Assembly (NCBI GenBank): GCA_003194525.1
Contig: NBIV01000028.1
Location: 186,001 to 250,000, forward strand
Direction: 5' to 3'
DNA: 64,000 bases
Source of the DNA: Gracilariopsis chorda
Taxonomy: Eukaryota > Rhodophyta > Florideophyceae > Gracilariales > Gracilariaceae
Both the position numbers and the translations under genes were made by a program. A model generated the notes under the pieces. It was given only the letters and a program-made list of their open reading frames with translations. It was not told the DNA's origin and did no database searches. The number at the start of each line of letters is the position of its first letter. Position 1 is the stretch's first letter. Shown here one piece after another: positions 20,277 through 31,100 of this stretch.

Positions 20277-23259
20277 GGCGTGGGTGGGTGGTGGCTGGGA
20301 GCGGTGGGGGGGTGAAGCGAAAGGGTGGCGCGAGTGCGGCACGCGAAGCGCAAAGATGGACCGAAAATGGCACACGCGTCAGGGGCGCGGCCGGCGGAAA
20401 CAAACAGCGGCGGGGGCTATTTTTGGTGGGGGCGGCGCGCGCTCAATGGCGGCGCAGCTTTCCGCGCCACTGCACGGAGACGCACCGCGGGTGCGAACGC
20501 GCCCTGTTCCACGACGGCTTGTCGGTGGCGGCGCCCGTTCCACACCCACCTCCGCCGCCGCCGCCGCGCTCCTCTCCCGCGCCGCCGCCGCCGCCCAATG
20601 GGCGCCGTAGCGCCGTATCTCCGTCCCCACCCTCCACGCGGAGTCCACCCCCGCGCCGCCACTGGTAGAACACACCGCGCGCGCGCTCCACGAGCAATAT
20701 CTTGTCGCCTTCGCGTCGCCGTCCACCAACCCCCGCCGCGCCCCCCCCCCCCCCCCCCCCCCCAGTCTGCACTCTTCGTCATGCATTTCGTCCCCCACCC
20801 GTCCCCCACCCGCCCATTTGCTCACAGTCTTTACACCCCCCGCCCCGCCACCGGCGGCCCGTTCGGGCGCTGCAACCCGCGTCGCACCGTGTGTTCACTG
20901 CTAATCCCACCTTCCGCTTTAACCTGTCCTCAACAATGCAACGCCGCCTTCACGCGTCGCCGTGCTTGCGAGTTGCGCACCCACTTCGTTAAACAAAAAG
21001 CCCCGCCGTCTTCACGCACCAAACGCACCCAAGTTACAGTACGGTGTACACCTTGACAACAACAACAACAGCCCATCCCTTTCGTCAACCCCTCTTGTGT
21101 CCTGTGTCTTTCCACCCGCCCAATTCACTTCACCCCCAGCCGCCGTTCACATGCATCGCTGCGTCCCACTTCGAAGTTGGAACACGAGACACTGAAACGC
21201 CACCTAGCACCTCGTGCGCACCCGCAACGTCTATCGTTCAATGATTTACTCTTGCGACGCCCTCAACTTTGACTGCCCTACGTCTTCGCCACCGTCTGCG
21301 CCCGCCTTTCTTTCCAATTCTACCAGCCTTGCATCACAGCTGCCTTTTGCAACCTCGCCACGCCCATCACCTCCACCTCCCGCTGTTGCACCCAATGGAG
21401 AAAACAAACCCTTGACAACCTGTTCGTGTACACCCCATCTTTCACTTTAGACTTCATGCAACCTCATATCCGATGCTTCAAACCGCTGTGATCCGTTTAA
21501 TCACCACTCAAATCCAGCTTGTATGTGTCGTCACCGGTCGCGCATCCTTTCTGTCAACACCTGCCTACGTTCTTCATACTGCCCGTATTGTCACCTCATG
21601 TCAAGTCCGCATCGTTTATCAACCACCGCCCATCACACGTACCATCAGCTTCACGTAACCCGTATTTTCTTCACCGCGCATTCACTGCCATAATGCTGCA
21701 ATCGCCTCGCCTCATCGCTGCCGTACAAGACATAAGAAACTCGTTCATGCAGCCCGTGAGGCCTGTCCATTTGTTGTCCGTGATTTGTGTGCGTTTGACC
21801 AATGTGCATCTTCAACGTCTTTGTCCTCTCATAGATACTCCAAATCCCATTCAACCTCGCCCAAAAAAAAAGAAAAACGTTCCAAACAGGCAAATACTGA
21901 ATCCTTTGCTCCCAACCCACATCTTTGAGTTCACGCTCTCATACAAGCGCTTGTATTGAAGCTTGTGTGTCGTATCATGTTATATTCCTCGTTGGAGCAC
22001 ACCAACGAGTTCTATATAATCTCAGCCGCCCCTAACGATGCTTAGCAGTGGTTCTCCCGCATATAACTTCGTACTCACGTCTGTAAACTGTTTTAATCCA
22101 ACACCGTCCTCCTGTAACTTGCAACTTCCAAGTTGGAAGCATCCGACCGAATTAGACGCAGATCAGACTGTGCTTCTTTTTTCTTGAGCAACATGCTTCT
22201 GCCTTTTATACTGTAGCAGCGGGATATTGGCGGTCTTAAGACCTTTACATGTTTAATAATCCGCCTTCCTACGGCAGCACAACCAAGGCCACGTTCCGTA
22301 AAACGCTGCAGCGTGCACATTTCCGTTCAACGGCGGGTATTTGCCATGCACTTGTATGGGAGTTGTATGTGCAAATCGATACACACTAGTGTCCAGTCGT
22401 TCGAGCGGACAGAGCCCGGTTTAGCACCGGTCTTCGTCATAGTGACCGAAGCTCATCCCTTTTCCTACAAAGGTTACACCCCGTGCTTCAGCCCAATCAC
22501 ACCGCATCTGACTTCATCCCTGGTGTTGTTGCTCGGGACGGCGTCGGTGTATCGACGGGCTGCCTTGGAACACGCATTCGTTTCCAGCCAACCGACAAAG
22601 CTCAACAAATAACGATACGGAGTCCCACTGCGTCCCCTCTGCCTTACGTGCACCGTTTCTAACTGTTCTTGTTCTGTCTATTCGGCTTTGCTGAAACAGA
22701 AGCTTCACGACCGGAGCTTTGTAACCCTTCGTACCACTGCAGTTGCTGTTGTTCACGGGCACGGAGTTAGTTCCTCTGAATTGGAAGGTTTTTCTCTCGT
22801 TTTTCTGTTTAATTGTATGATTCCGCCACGCACGCGCAGCCCAACGTCTTTGGCGGGTGAGCGTTAGCATCGCGCTTTTGCAACCTTCGGCAAAACATCA
22901 CGCTATCAAAAACAACAGCTAGCCACAAGAACATATCAAACAAACGTGACCCCACTATGAAATACTGCGCTTTTGTACACATAGCGGCCATATTCGACAT
23001 TTCTGATTGCAGCACCAATGAAAGTGCACAACCTGATCCGCCTTCTCAACGTGTGCTCGTCTTGCGTCGCGCCTAACGAGAGAAACGAATGGAGTCCCAA
23101 CATGGTCCACGCATGAGACCAACACCAAACAATACCAGTACCAATAAAAGAACTCCATCGTGGAACTGCTCCCTTTCCACCTTTCGTAAGCTTTCCAAGA
23201 GCGACATGCAAACTAACTAGACGTGGTACAACGCTAGAGTGTGTATTGTTTTCGTGTCC

Positions 23260-24176
23260 AACAGAAATACAAGCGTATGAACAGAGATCTTCTTCTGACG
23301 TGCCTCACAATTCCTCTCAAGATTGTGTTCTCAACTCGACGCTTTACAGTGCGTGCGAGCTTGATATCCATATTCCAGACAGGGGGGTGCAATTGTTACA
23401 CGAGTCGAAGTCGTTGCCTCTAGCAAGCATTTATGATTTCCATGTCTTAGAAGTTGCTTTTCCCGCGAAAGGGAATGGCTTTAAATTCATTTGTATTCCA
23501 GTTTCTCCAATGCTCTGAGCACCTGCAACAGCAACCGCTGTGCCTGGTTCGATAGCCGCCCAGCAACTCTTGGCCTGAACCTGGCTGGGGATCGTTTGGT
23601 CAGGGATCTTCTCAATCTGGAGTACCCCTTCTGACTCCTCTTCTTCACAAACCCCCCGACTTCAGTTAGACAATAATCCAAGCATCCTTTGTTCTCTTCT
23701 AGCTTAGTTTTCAGCAAAAGCTTAGCAATGAACAGGCCATCCTTTTTGATCATTCAACAGTTCTTCGCTTTTGAAACTCACGTTCGAATGAACTGAGAAT
23801 CGGATCATATTCGTCTTGAGCGCACACGTCATAGTATCTAGCATTCTTCCGAAGTTAGCAGGTTTCCCAGCGTCCGTCTCCATGTGACGTGGAACCAAAC
23901 GTTCATATAAGCAACACATCTGCACTGCCGAACTATCACTGGAACGATCTGTTGGATCACACTGAATTCTCAGATGTACGAGCTCTTTTGCTCGACGTCT
24001 CTGCATGTAACCCTTCTCTCTGCTTCTGCGGTCTTAACAGCAGTATCAGTCAGCCCTTGTCGACAATTCTGTGCGTGTATGAAAAACTCTATTCCTGTCA
24101 ATTCACTGAAGAAACTGTTCGCATAAAAGTCTTTCTTCAGGGGATAAAGTGCACCGAGACCAAGCTCGAAATGCGG
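23260..24176 (-). pseudogene. RPC1: RNA polymerase III largest subunit (RPC1) relic
   Basis: Read on the minus strand, several frames together spell the catalytic core of the RNA polymerase III large subunit. In order: PHFELGLGALYP, then DFYANSFFSELTGIEFFIHA and GLTDTAVKTAE (about 24040), GYMQRRRAKELV, then METDAGKPANFGRMLD. Next is the trigger-loop block EPGTAVAVAGAQSIGE (about 23505-23550) with GIQMNLKPFPFAG, then MEIINA, and DIKLARTVKRRVENTIL (about 23310-23350). The last block corresponds to a segment I recognise in RPC1 rather than RPB1. The order is collinear with RPC1. At least three frame changes and several stops show it is dead. No intron or poly(A) tail was seen, so it may be a processed copy or a decayed segmental copy. 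It ends about 330 bp before the LINE insertion. Confidence 0.82.
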
Positions 24177-24503
24177 TATTCATCTCCAAAAAAATCATCT
24201 GCATTGCGCTTGACGCTGATAAACTACTCTCAGGCCTCAACGATAATGAGGGTATGACATTGTCAATGGAGAACGCTCCATGTGCCTGCCATCTTTTTCC
24301 GAATTGAGCTATGTGATTAATTGCATACTGTTAGGATTTACGGCAGTCACTCAGGGATCCTCGGCGCGCGGAGTGGGTGTGTGTGTCCACGCGGGAAAGG
24401 AAGAAGAGAGGGCACGTCTACATCGCTGACCCTCGACCGTCGGTCAACGAAAGATGGTTTTAGGTTTCTTGTTCTCCGGCGTTCTCACTGTCTCTGACTG
24501 TTT
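24177..24503. other. Spacer before the LINE insertion
   Basis: A 330-bp stretch between the RPC1 relic and the LINE target site. Bases just right of 24176 may hold more of the relic in a shifted frame. Nothing else was recognised. Confidence 0.4.
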
Positions 24504-25017
24504 AGAGATAGTGACAGCGTGCGTAGTCATACCGAATGCTCTATCTTGTGCAGTACAAGAATTGGAAAGAACCCGAAATGAAGCAGCCCGAATTCAAACA
24601 GGCTGTACACGATCTTCCCCAGTGAGAAAACTTAGAAACCTTTTGAGTCTACCCTCTCTTCAAGAAATTGCGGCTGCACAGGCAGCACAGTTATACGAGA
24701 AAGCAAAACGATGTCGTGCAGAGGATCCAACACCTATTGCTTTAGCACTTAACAGAGAGTCTTCGGCACGTATTCGCAAGAACAGGTCGTCATTCAAGAA
24801 GACAGCAGAGCAATTATTGGCTGAGTGTGGTTTATTGCAGCTCAACAGAGCACCACTCCCAACAGAGCTAGGCTTGGGCCAAACAGGAGGCATCAGCTTC
24901 TGTTACACGTCATGCACTAAGGAAGATTCGGTTGAACATCAGCGGTACCAGGCTCTACAAACATTGAAAAAGCTCCCACCGGCCGATTGCGAGATCTGGA
25001 GTGATGGCTCAGTGGGG

Positions 25018-25293
25018 CGACCGAAGTGGCTTCAAGAAGCACAACCGTTACGAGCAGCTGTGGAGTAGGACGAAGGATGGTACGCGGGATCGATTGATTA
25101 TCCGAACAGCTTCACGGCCCATGCGGAAGTTGTTTCCAACTTTCAAAACAAACATAATCGGACACCGAGTATAGTGATACGATATGACGATGGATTTGTA
25201 ATGGGATACGAAATAGACGCTGAACATCAAGAGTTACTCGATGCCGATGGACATAAACTTAAATGGCGTGTACTTAACATTTCCGAGGTTGGG
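25018..25293 (+). other. 92-codon Tudor-like segment inside the LINE RNase H
   Basis: Between the first catalytic Asp motif (EIWSDGSVG) and the next conserved strand (GGSAFAIWW) lies a 276-nt in-frame segment that RNase H domains do not normally have. Leaving it out gives DGSVGGSAFAIWW, a normal RNase H start. After a TAG at 25066 the segment reads DEGWYAGSI ... IVIRYDDGFVMGYEI ... KWRVL. This is the pattern of Tudor/Agenet-like modules (aromatic strand, then RYDDG, then a closing WR-L). Only weak 3-5 bp G-rich duplication flanks it. It may be a captured host exon or a nested mobile fragment. Confidence 0.55.
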
Positions 25294-25680
25294 GGAAGTG
25301 CTTTTGCGATCTGGTGGAATGCATCAATTACCCCCCAAACTGGCATGGAGCCCGCAGGGATAGGGACAACGTCGTTTTATGCGGAAACATGGGCAATATA
25401 TCACTCACTTCAAGTTGTTAAGGGAAGAATAGGATCTGGGTGGACTGGACACATAAGGCTGATAACGGATTCTCAGAGCGTGGTTGAGAGTATCCGAGGA
25501 GTTGTAAGAGATCAGCCGTATTCTGTGCAACAAGTATCACGTAGATTGTACGAGATCGGCAAAACATGCACTATGGATATGGTCTGGGTACCGAGCCATT
25601 GCGGTTTGCACCGCAACGACCTTGTAGACAGTTTGGCCAAAGAAGCATTGGAACTACCTCAGCATTTGCAGATAAACGTG

Positions 25681-26328
25681 GGGGAGGTCGTTAAACTCGC
25701 CCAAGCAACCGGTTAGCTTGCCAGTTGCCCTCGCGGACCTGGGTGAATAGTCTTGAAAAGTCACCCGCGTAACTGCACGTACGCAGTCGGTCACGGGCCC
25801 GCTACCGGAAGAAGATCCAGCCGCTGTTTCCCTGAGTTTTTCCCTCGAAGGAAGAGCTCCAAAGGAGCCTCTGGACCGGGGTTTTTTTCAGGGTTTTCTC
25901 GGAGGATCTACACTTGGATCAGACGCCGCAGCAGGTTACGCGCCGGTTCTTACCCCCGATCTTGCCGCTGAAATGAGGATTGGGCGGAAAGGATGTCGTC
26001 AATGGTTTCTTGGCCGCCAACGTGGTACATGCGAATCGCCCTGTCGTGGTGTGCCCCTTACCCGAGGACCTCTAGAGGTTGAATGAAATGGTGGAATGAA
26101 GAAGGCAACAGTCCTCGGAAACGAAACGATTCTGCGGTTGAACACGCCTAGACACCTAATGCATTCTTAGTATAGTAGTAACCCAGTGTGTGTAGCACGA
26201 CTCCGGGTTGTAGCTAATAGCTATCGTACGAAGAACGCGTTGTAGGTTGTAAGGGTCCTTAGCAAACCCCCGGGCTAACATAGAATTGATGTTACTCGTT
26301 CGTAAACAGAGAGAGAGAGATAAACGTG
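25681..26328 (+). mobile_element. Nested 648-bp retroposon with 11-bp duplication
   Basis: AGATAAACGTG occurs at 25670-25680 and again at 26318-26328, bracketing 648 bp that end in an (AG)n tail. Removing it joins the LINE reading frame perfectly (...QINV followed by PVDYAEVK...), which proves insertion into the LINE. It shares the (AG)n tail type with its host, which suggests the same LINE machinery mobilised it. Inside, one frame stays open for about 100 codons and ends in a Cys/Trp stretch (GCRQWFLGRQRGTCESPCRG), possibly a zinc finger of a gag-like protein. No tRNA-type A/B box was identified, so whether it is a SINE or a fragment of another LINE is open. Confidence 0.85.
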
Positions 26329-26780
26329 CCAGTGGACTACGCAGAAGTGAAACGAAGAGTGAAGTCTCGAACACGATGTAGGAAAATTATTCAGTCTATA
26401 CCTCAGGAGCTCACACAAGTGGTATCACAAAGAGAAGCGGAAGTTACATTGTCGCAGTTTGCAGTAGGCCATACACCTCTTTTGCACCCGCTCGGAACGC
26501 ACTTGTACAAGCGAAGAATCGTGTGTACTTGCCGACCGGGAGTACTGAATGATGTGGACCACTTTGTTCTAAGGTGTCCTGTGCGAACAAGGTCTCGCCA
26601 AACCTGCCTGCCAAGTATGCGAGAAAGACACGGGATGGATGTTGGAGAAATCATCAAAAAGTGGCCGGAATGTATGCTGGTCTTCCTAGCGAGAGAACGC
26701 TTTTTTCACATGAAGCGATCTACACTATGTAGTAATTAGACTGGTGTACCCGTAAAAGAGAGAGAGAGAGATAGTGACAG

Positions 26781-27441
26781 GGATATCGAGGCATGTAACA
26801 TTCTGCTTCTCTGAACTGGAGCGCACCGGGGCAACAAGACAGTGAAATTACTGTGACTGCTGGTTCCAGTTAAAACTTCTACCTGGTGTCAGACCCCTTT
26901 TGTGTATTGCTCTGAAGCTGGGCGTAGCACGTACGCAGCGGCTTCACTGCCACATTTCCTTGCCAGCACGTACAGAAAAGACTTATTTTACCCATCACCT
27001 TCAGGCCTTTTTCCCAGCTGACCACACTCAAGCCCTTCTTCTCCGGAGTACACAAATGCATCCCACGGACACATTTTCCCGGAATTTTCCGAGAGAAGAA
27101 TGGAATCTTTCTTACTCCTTTCTTCGCGACGTCTGTGTGGTCACTTCTGTCCTACTGGGCTTTAGCAAGCCAATGATACGGAATCGCTCATTCGGGTTGT
27201 ACCCCACTTGTGAGACACCACTCGACAGTGCAGCACTTTGGGTCTCTCAGCTGAACATAGCTGCTTGCTCGTCTGCAACTCTACCTGTCTTATAATGGCC
27301 AACGAAAAAATACAAGCTATGAATAATAAATTTCGATGAAAACCATAGGCACAGACAACGTAAAACGGTTTATTATGTATGAATCAAAGAGCAACTCGAT
27401 CCAGAACCGTCAAAGAGCACGTTTGGAATGGCTGTAACAAA
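26781..27441. other. Spacer right of the LINE
   Basis: A 660-bp spacer without a recognised gene. Its right end holds the 3' region of the cysteine-rich gene, with AATAAA (minus strand) at 27369-27374. Confidence 0.45.
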
Positions 27442-27987
27442 TCAAGACCTCCTGCGGTTTCTCTTCCTCCTGCTTCTCTTCCTCTTGCCGGCTGTCTGTT
27501 TCGGGAAAGTGTTTGAAAAAGTATTATAAACTTCTTCAGCATTGAAGCAGTCTCGGAAGCCGGTCAAAGCGTCGTTCCGGCATCCAGGATTAACCGTCTT
27601 GGCAAGATCAAAATCATTTTTTCGGCACGAGCAGTTATGACATTCGGTTGGAAGTGCATGATCTGGATGGTCTTTTTGCATTCTGCATCTTCCAATGCTG
27701 TCCTGCTCGCAGTGGCCTCCGGCATTTATACGACGACCAGTCCTAGTGATAATTGTTCTCCAGCGACACACATTCTGGTTGCAGCGAGTAATTTCGCGCT
27801 TTCCTCGAATTCTCAGTTCACGGTTTACCATCTCGCAAGGAAACACATCGTGGCCCCTCACAGTCGCATTGAGGCTGATGTCTTGTGCAGGGGGAATTCC
27901 AGAGTTGGTGATGGCGCCTTGCGCAAAGCCAATGAAGCAGACCAGTAGGCTGAGAAGGGCGATATGCCAATGCGATGATTTGGCCAT
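27442..27987 (-). CDS. Secreted 10-cysteine protein with Arg-rich tail
   Basis: The 181-residue protein starts with a clear signal peptide (MAKSSHWHIALLSLLVCFIGFAQG, cleavage near 24). The mature part has ten cysteines, including RCNQNVC and ECHNCSC, so up to five disulfides are possible. The last 17 residues are almost all Arg/Lys/Ser (KRKRSRRKRNRRRS), which could bind acidic wall polysaccharides or nucleic acid or act in defence. No known family was recognised. A strong minus-strand TATA box (CTATAAAAG, 28114-28122) lies about 130 bp before the ATG and AATAAA lies about 70 bp after the stop, so it looks like a real, expressed gene. The GH18-like gene at 32203-32928 has the same layout. Confidence 0.75.
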   Translation of the reverse strand: MAKSSHWHIALLSLLVCFIGFAQGAITNSGIPPAQDISLNATVRGHDVFPCEMVNRELRIRGKREITRCNQNVCRWRTIITRTGRRINAGGHCEQDSIGRCRMQKDHPDHALPTECHNCSCRKNDFDLAKTVNPGCRNDALTGFRDCFNAEEVYNTFSNTFPKQTAGKRKRSRRKRNRRRS

Positions 27988-28114
27988 AGCAGAGCGTGGC
28001 TTGATTGCAAAAGAGTGAAAAGAACTGAACTTAGTAGCTACCTGAATTGGCCTCCGCGATAGAAGGCGCTGTTCGTGAACAGAGAAGCGGCGTGGTTTGA
28101 CTGAACTGTCGCCC

Positions 28115-28121
28115 TTTTATA
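28115..28121 (-). promoter_or_regulatory. TATA box of the cysteine-rich secreted gene
   Basis: Minus-strand TATAAAA followed by GGGCG, about 130 bp upstream of the ATG at 27987. Its position fits a transcription start about 30 bp downstream and a 5' UTR of about 100 nt. Confidence 0.65.
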
Positions 28122-28122
28122 G

Positions 28123-31100
28123 TCTATTTGTTGCGTCATGTTCAGAACAGAGGTGGGGGAACCGCGCTCACAAAAAGGGAGCGTTTTCTCTAACAGACAT
28201 GGAGCTTTCGGTACCGTCAATACCGTGAGCATCGACGGTGACGAATCTGTCGTGTTGGGGTGAGATGGCGGATAACCCACTCAGAAGATAATGCGAGGGG
28301 CACATGGGCGCAATGTGCAACGTGGTGCGGATTGGTTGGCTGGTTTGCCAACATGCCCACAGATCAATGCAGTGTATGGGAGCACAAACACTTGAACACC
28401 AGCCGGTGGCCAGAGGCGTAAATATCGGTTGGTGCTGCAGTTTCGCAGAGACTGTTTGCGACAACAAGCACCATGCGGCTGAGCTTCACTGCTGATATCT
28501 GCTGGAGGTAGCGGTGTAGCTCTGAGGAAGTCGATGCTCCCATAGATCAACCTGGATTTGAAATCAGCCACGTTCAATTCATTGGCATGCATGACGGAGC
28601 TCAAGCATCTCCGCGAGCTTTTGGCATCATACGTTCATTCAAAAAACGTACCTTAGGATGTAAAAGTAAGAGACAGCGAAGTTAAGACAAGAGTAAACAA
28701 CATTAAAAGCTCCGAGAAAATAAACTAAGCCCCTAGCTTAAGATGATTGTTGTCCTTCAGCCAATCAGAATGTTACAAAAGAACATAGCGGGCTGGTATG
28801 GCCATCAAAGATAGAAGAGGTATGAAGACTGTGGTGATGAAGACTATGGCGAAGATTAAGTGGATCAGTGACTGTCAAGTTCGCAGAGTAAATTGGCTGG
28901 CAGTACTTGGGTGAGAAGCAAAGTGCTGGTTGTAGTCAAAGCTCAGATACAAGAGCTGAGTGGATTTTGCCGGGAGCGCAATTACTCAGTGCAACCGGGT
29001 ACATGTTGTGGGTCCTTGAGAGCTGCCGTTTATGCAATACATCCCGAACTCCAGAGATATCTTGCGTAGCTTTCGTTTCAACAGCTCTGCTACGTAGCAC
29101 GTACCGTTTCCAGCACCTGAAATAATATGTGGCAACGTGGTGTCAGCTCATGGAAAAATCGAAGGCGTGTACAGAACTGCCAGCACAGACAGCCGAACAC
29201 GTGGCGTGTTTGTTCGTACACCTTTTGGGTCGAGCAGATTGAAACAGAGAGTTTCATAGGATTCGGCATGGTTTAAAACCACATGACATTCGGTTTTACC
29301 TGCAGCGGACTTGTTCTGCCCTGCATTTGCTAGTTTGCTGCAGTTATATGTTAGATTGGCATCGCCAATGGTTTCTTTGCATGACTTCCACGGGCTGATA
29401 GCAATGTTGCTAAGCCGCGCGATCCAGTTCGATCGCGCGGCTTAGCAAAATTGCTTGCGCCAGCTAGAGCCCCATACTGCCAACAGCAAGACCGTTTAGG
29501 AACAGGTCAAACTTTACACAAACATGCCAACTGGACTCGGTCGAAGAGATAGAGAACGTGGCGTGCTTCAACCCTTCGTCCATTCATCCCCCACTTTTTT
29601 CAAAAGCACCTGCGCCATATCCTAACGTACGGGTAACCCTTACTCAAAAACTACACGACACTCAAATCTTTCTACCAAAATCGTGTAGCACTTATAGACA
29701 ATACTTTCACGAGCTTTTAAAACACAATCACTGCGCCATAAAAAAACCGTTTAATATGGTACATTTTAAAGTTTATACCATATGCATTGCAACAGTATCA
29801 TCTCAAATATGATGTAGAAGTACTGTACGCTTTGGCTGCCCGAGCCCATGTGGCAGTTGCAGTGTAGTTGAATTTTTGACTGTTTGGTACGATCTTCATT
29901 TATGGGAGGCTGCCTAAAGCAGAGTCTTCTTCTAGCACCACTCCATAACCCTGAGAGCCCATTACGACTAGTCGCAGGTCACATTTTTTCAGCCTTCACC
30001 ACTCAGAGAATGTGGGATAGAACTCGATCCGTGTACCCCATGAGCGAGATTGGTGCGACAGCCTTCTCTTTTACCAAGTGCTGCACTTCGTACATCCTGT
30101 ACATCTGTAAAGGAATATATATCACAGGTACCGCTAACCCTTTATCCTTTCTCGGAAGAGCTCGCTCTTTGGCAACAGCTACCGTCGTAGAAGGTATTCC
30201 AGTGATCAGTGATCAATTCACTACACTGCACTCCGAGAGAAACTCTGCACCTGCGGTGATAATGAAAAGGGAATTTGACAGGCGCGATGTGGCTGGGAGG
30301 AGAGCAACCGGAATCTGTGCTGAGGTCGCATATGTAAATGGAACCACTGTCTCAGATATCGGTCCGTCCACCCGACGGCGACCAAATGAAAATGAAAGCC
30401 TTTCGATCCAGGGGTACAACTAATTCGATTGCTGATGATTGCCTTTTCATCTTCAAATCGTTGCTATTGCTTTACCTTCACTCACACCGCAATTGCGATT
30501 GTGATCAAAGAGCGATGACGGAACTGACTTGTAAAGTTATTACAACGATTTAATCAATTCTCCATCGCCGATAAAACAATACCACTATAGAATCTCGTTC
30601 ATGATCCAAATGTTACATGTCGCTGATAGAATCATTTCCAGACAACCAAAAGCGTTTCGAAACATATGAAAGCCCCAAGAACATCATTGAGTCGTAGGAG
30701 TTCAATTCACCCAATATAAAGCATGGCGGTGGTGCTTACGTATTCAAATCACCAAATCATTCGTCTAGATTGCAGCCATAGCCCATTTCCGCATGTTCAC
30801 GAAGAAAGTGGATGAATCGCAGAGGTTTGGTTTAATGGAGCAAGTATGGGAGCAACTTAGTGCCACAAAGATGGTTTACGAAGCGGTTTTCATAAGATCA
30901 TTGTACATCGCAGTTGTAATTGCGTTTTATTTCTCAGCCAAGAAGGCTTATATAGAGCAGAAGATACTTATGAGGCTGATTATTGGGAAATTATGTGAAG
31001 GAAGACACGGAAGGTTGCGAGGGACCACTGGCAAACGGATCAGAGTTAGGACAAGACGTCTTGATCGCTCTCATCCCGCCTGTTGATACACCTTAGCAGC

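Larger units (their letters stand above)
20040..23259. other. Low-complexity upstream region and 3.2-kb unannotated stretch
   Basis: The left part is the promoter side of the armadillo-like gene and is dominated by G-runs and a TG microsatellite on the + strand. From 20740 rightwards the + strand becomes C-rich (C23 at 20741-20763), then normal. Open frames at 20325-21056, 21519-21959 and 22514-22870 are compositional and match nothing. No RNA gene was recognised. Confidence 0.45.
24504..26780 (+). mobile_element. 5'-truncated LINE (non-LTR retrotransposon) with RNase H
   Basis: The element is bounded by a 14-bp target-site duplication AGAGATAGTGACAG at 24504-24517 and 26767-26780, with a (AG)n 3' tail. 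The body starts inside the end of the reverse transcriptase (LERTRNEAARIQTG, LRNLLSLPSLQE), so it is 5'-truncated as usual for LINEs. An RNase H domain follows: EIWSDGSVG (first Asp, near 24997-25017), AETWAIYHSL (Glu), LITDSQSVVESI (Asp), and WVPSHCGLHRNDLVDSLAKEAL. Last comes the zinc-binding tail LSQFAVGHTPLLHPLG ... CTCRPG ... VDHFVLRCP (26326-26739). All parts lie in one frame. A TAG at 25066 and two insertions (25018-25293 and 25681-26328) interrupt it. Confidence 0.9.

Noticed and set aside
20040-20375. N-terminal extension of the armadillo-like protein
   Set aside because: Encodes poly-Pro/His from G-run and TG repeats; an ATG at 20039 gives a sensible start.
29884-30423. 179-codon open frame
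   Set aside because: Starts at TTG, no domain, no promoter signal; only a faint, unconvincing resemblance to the middle of the 34227 membrane protein.
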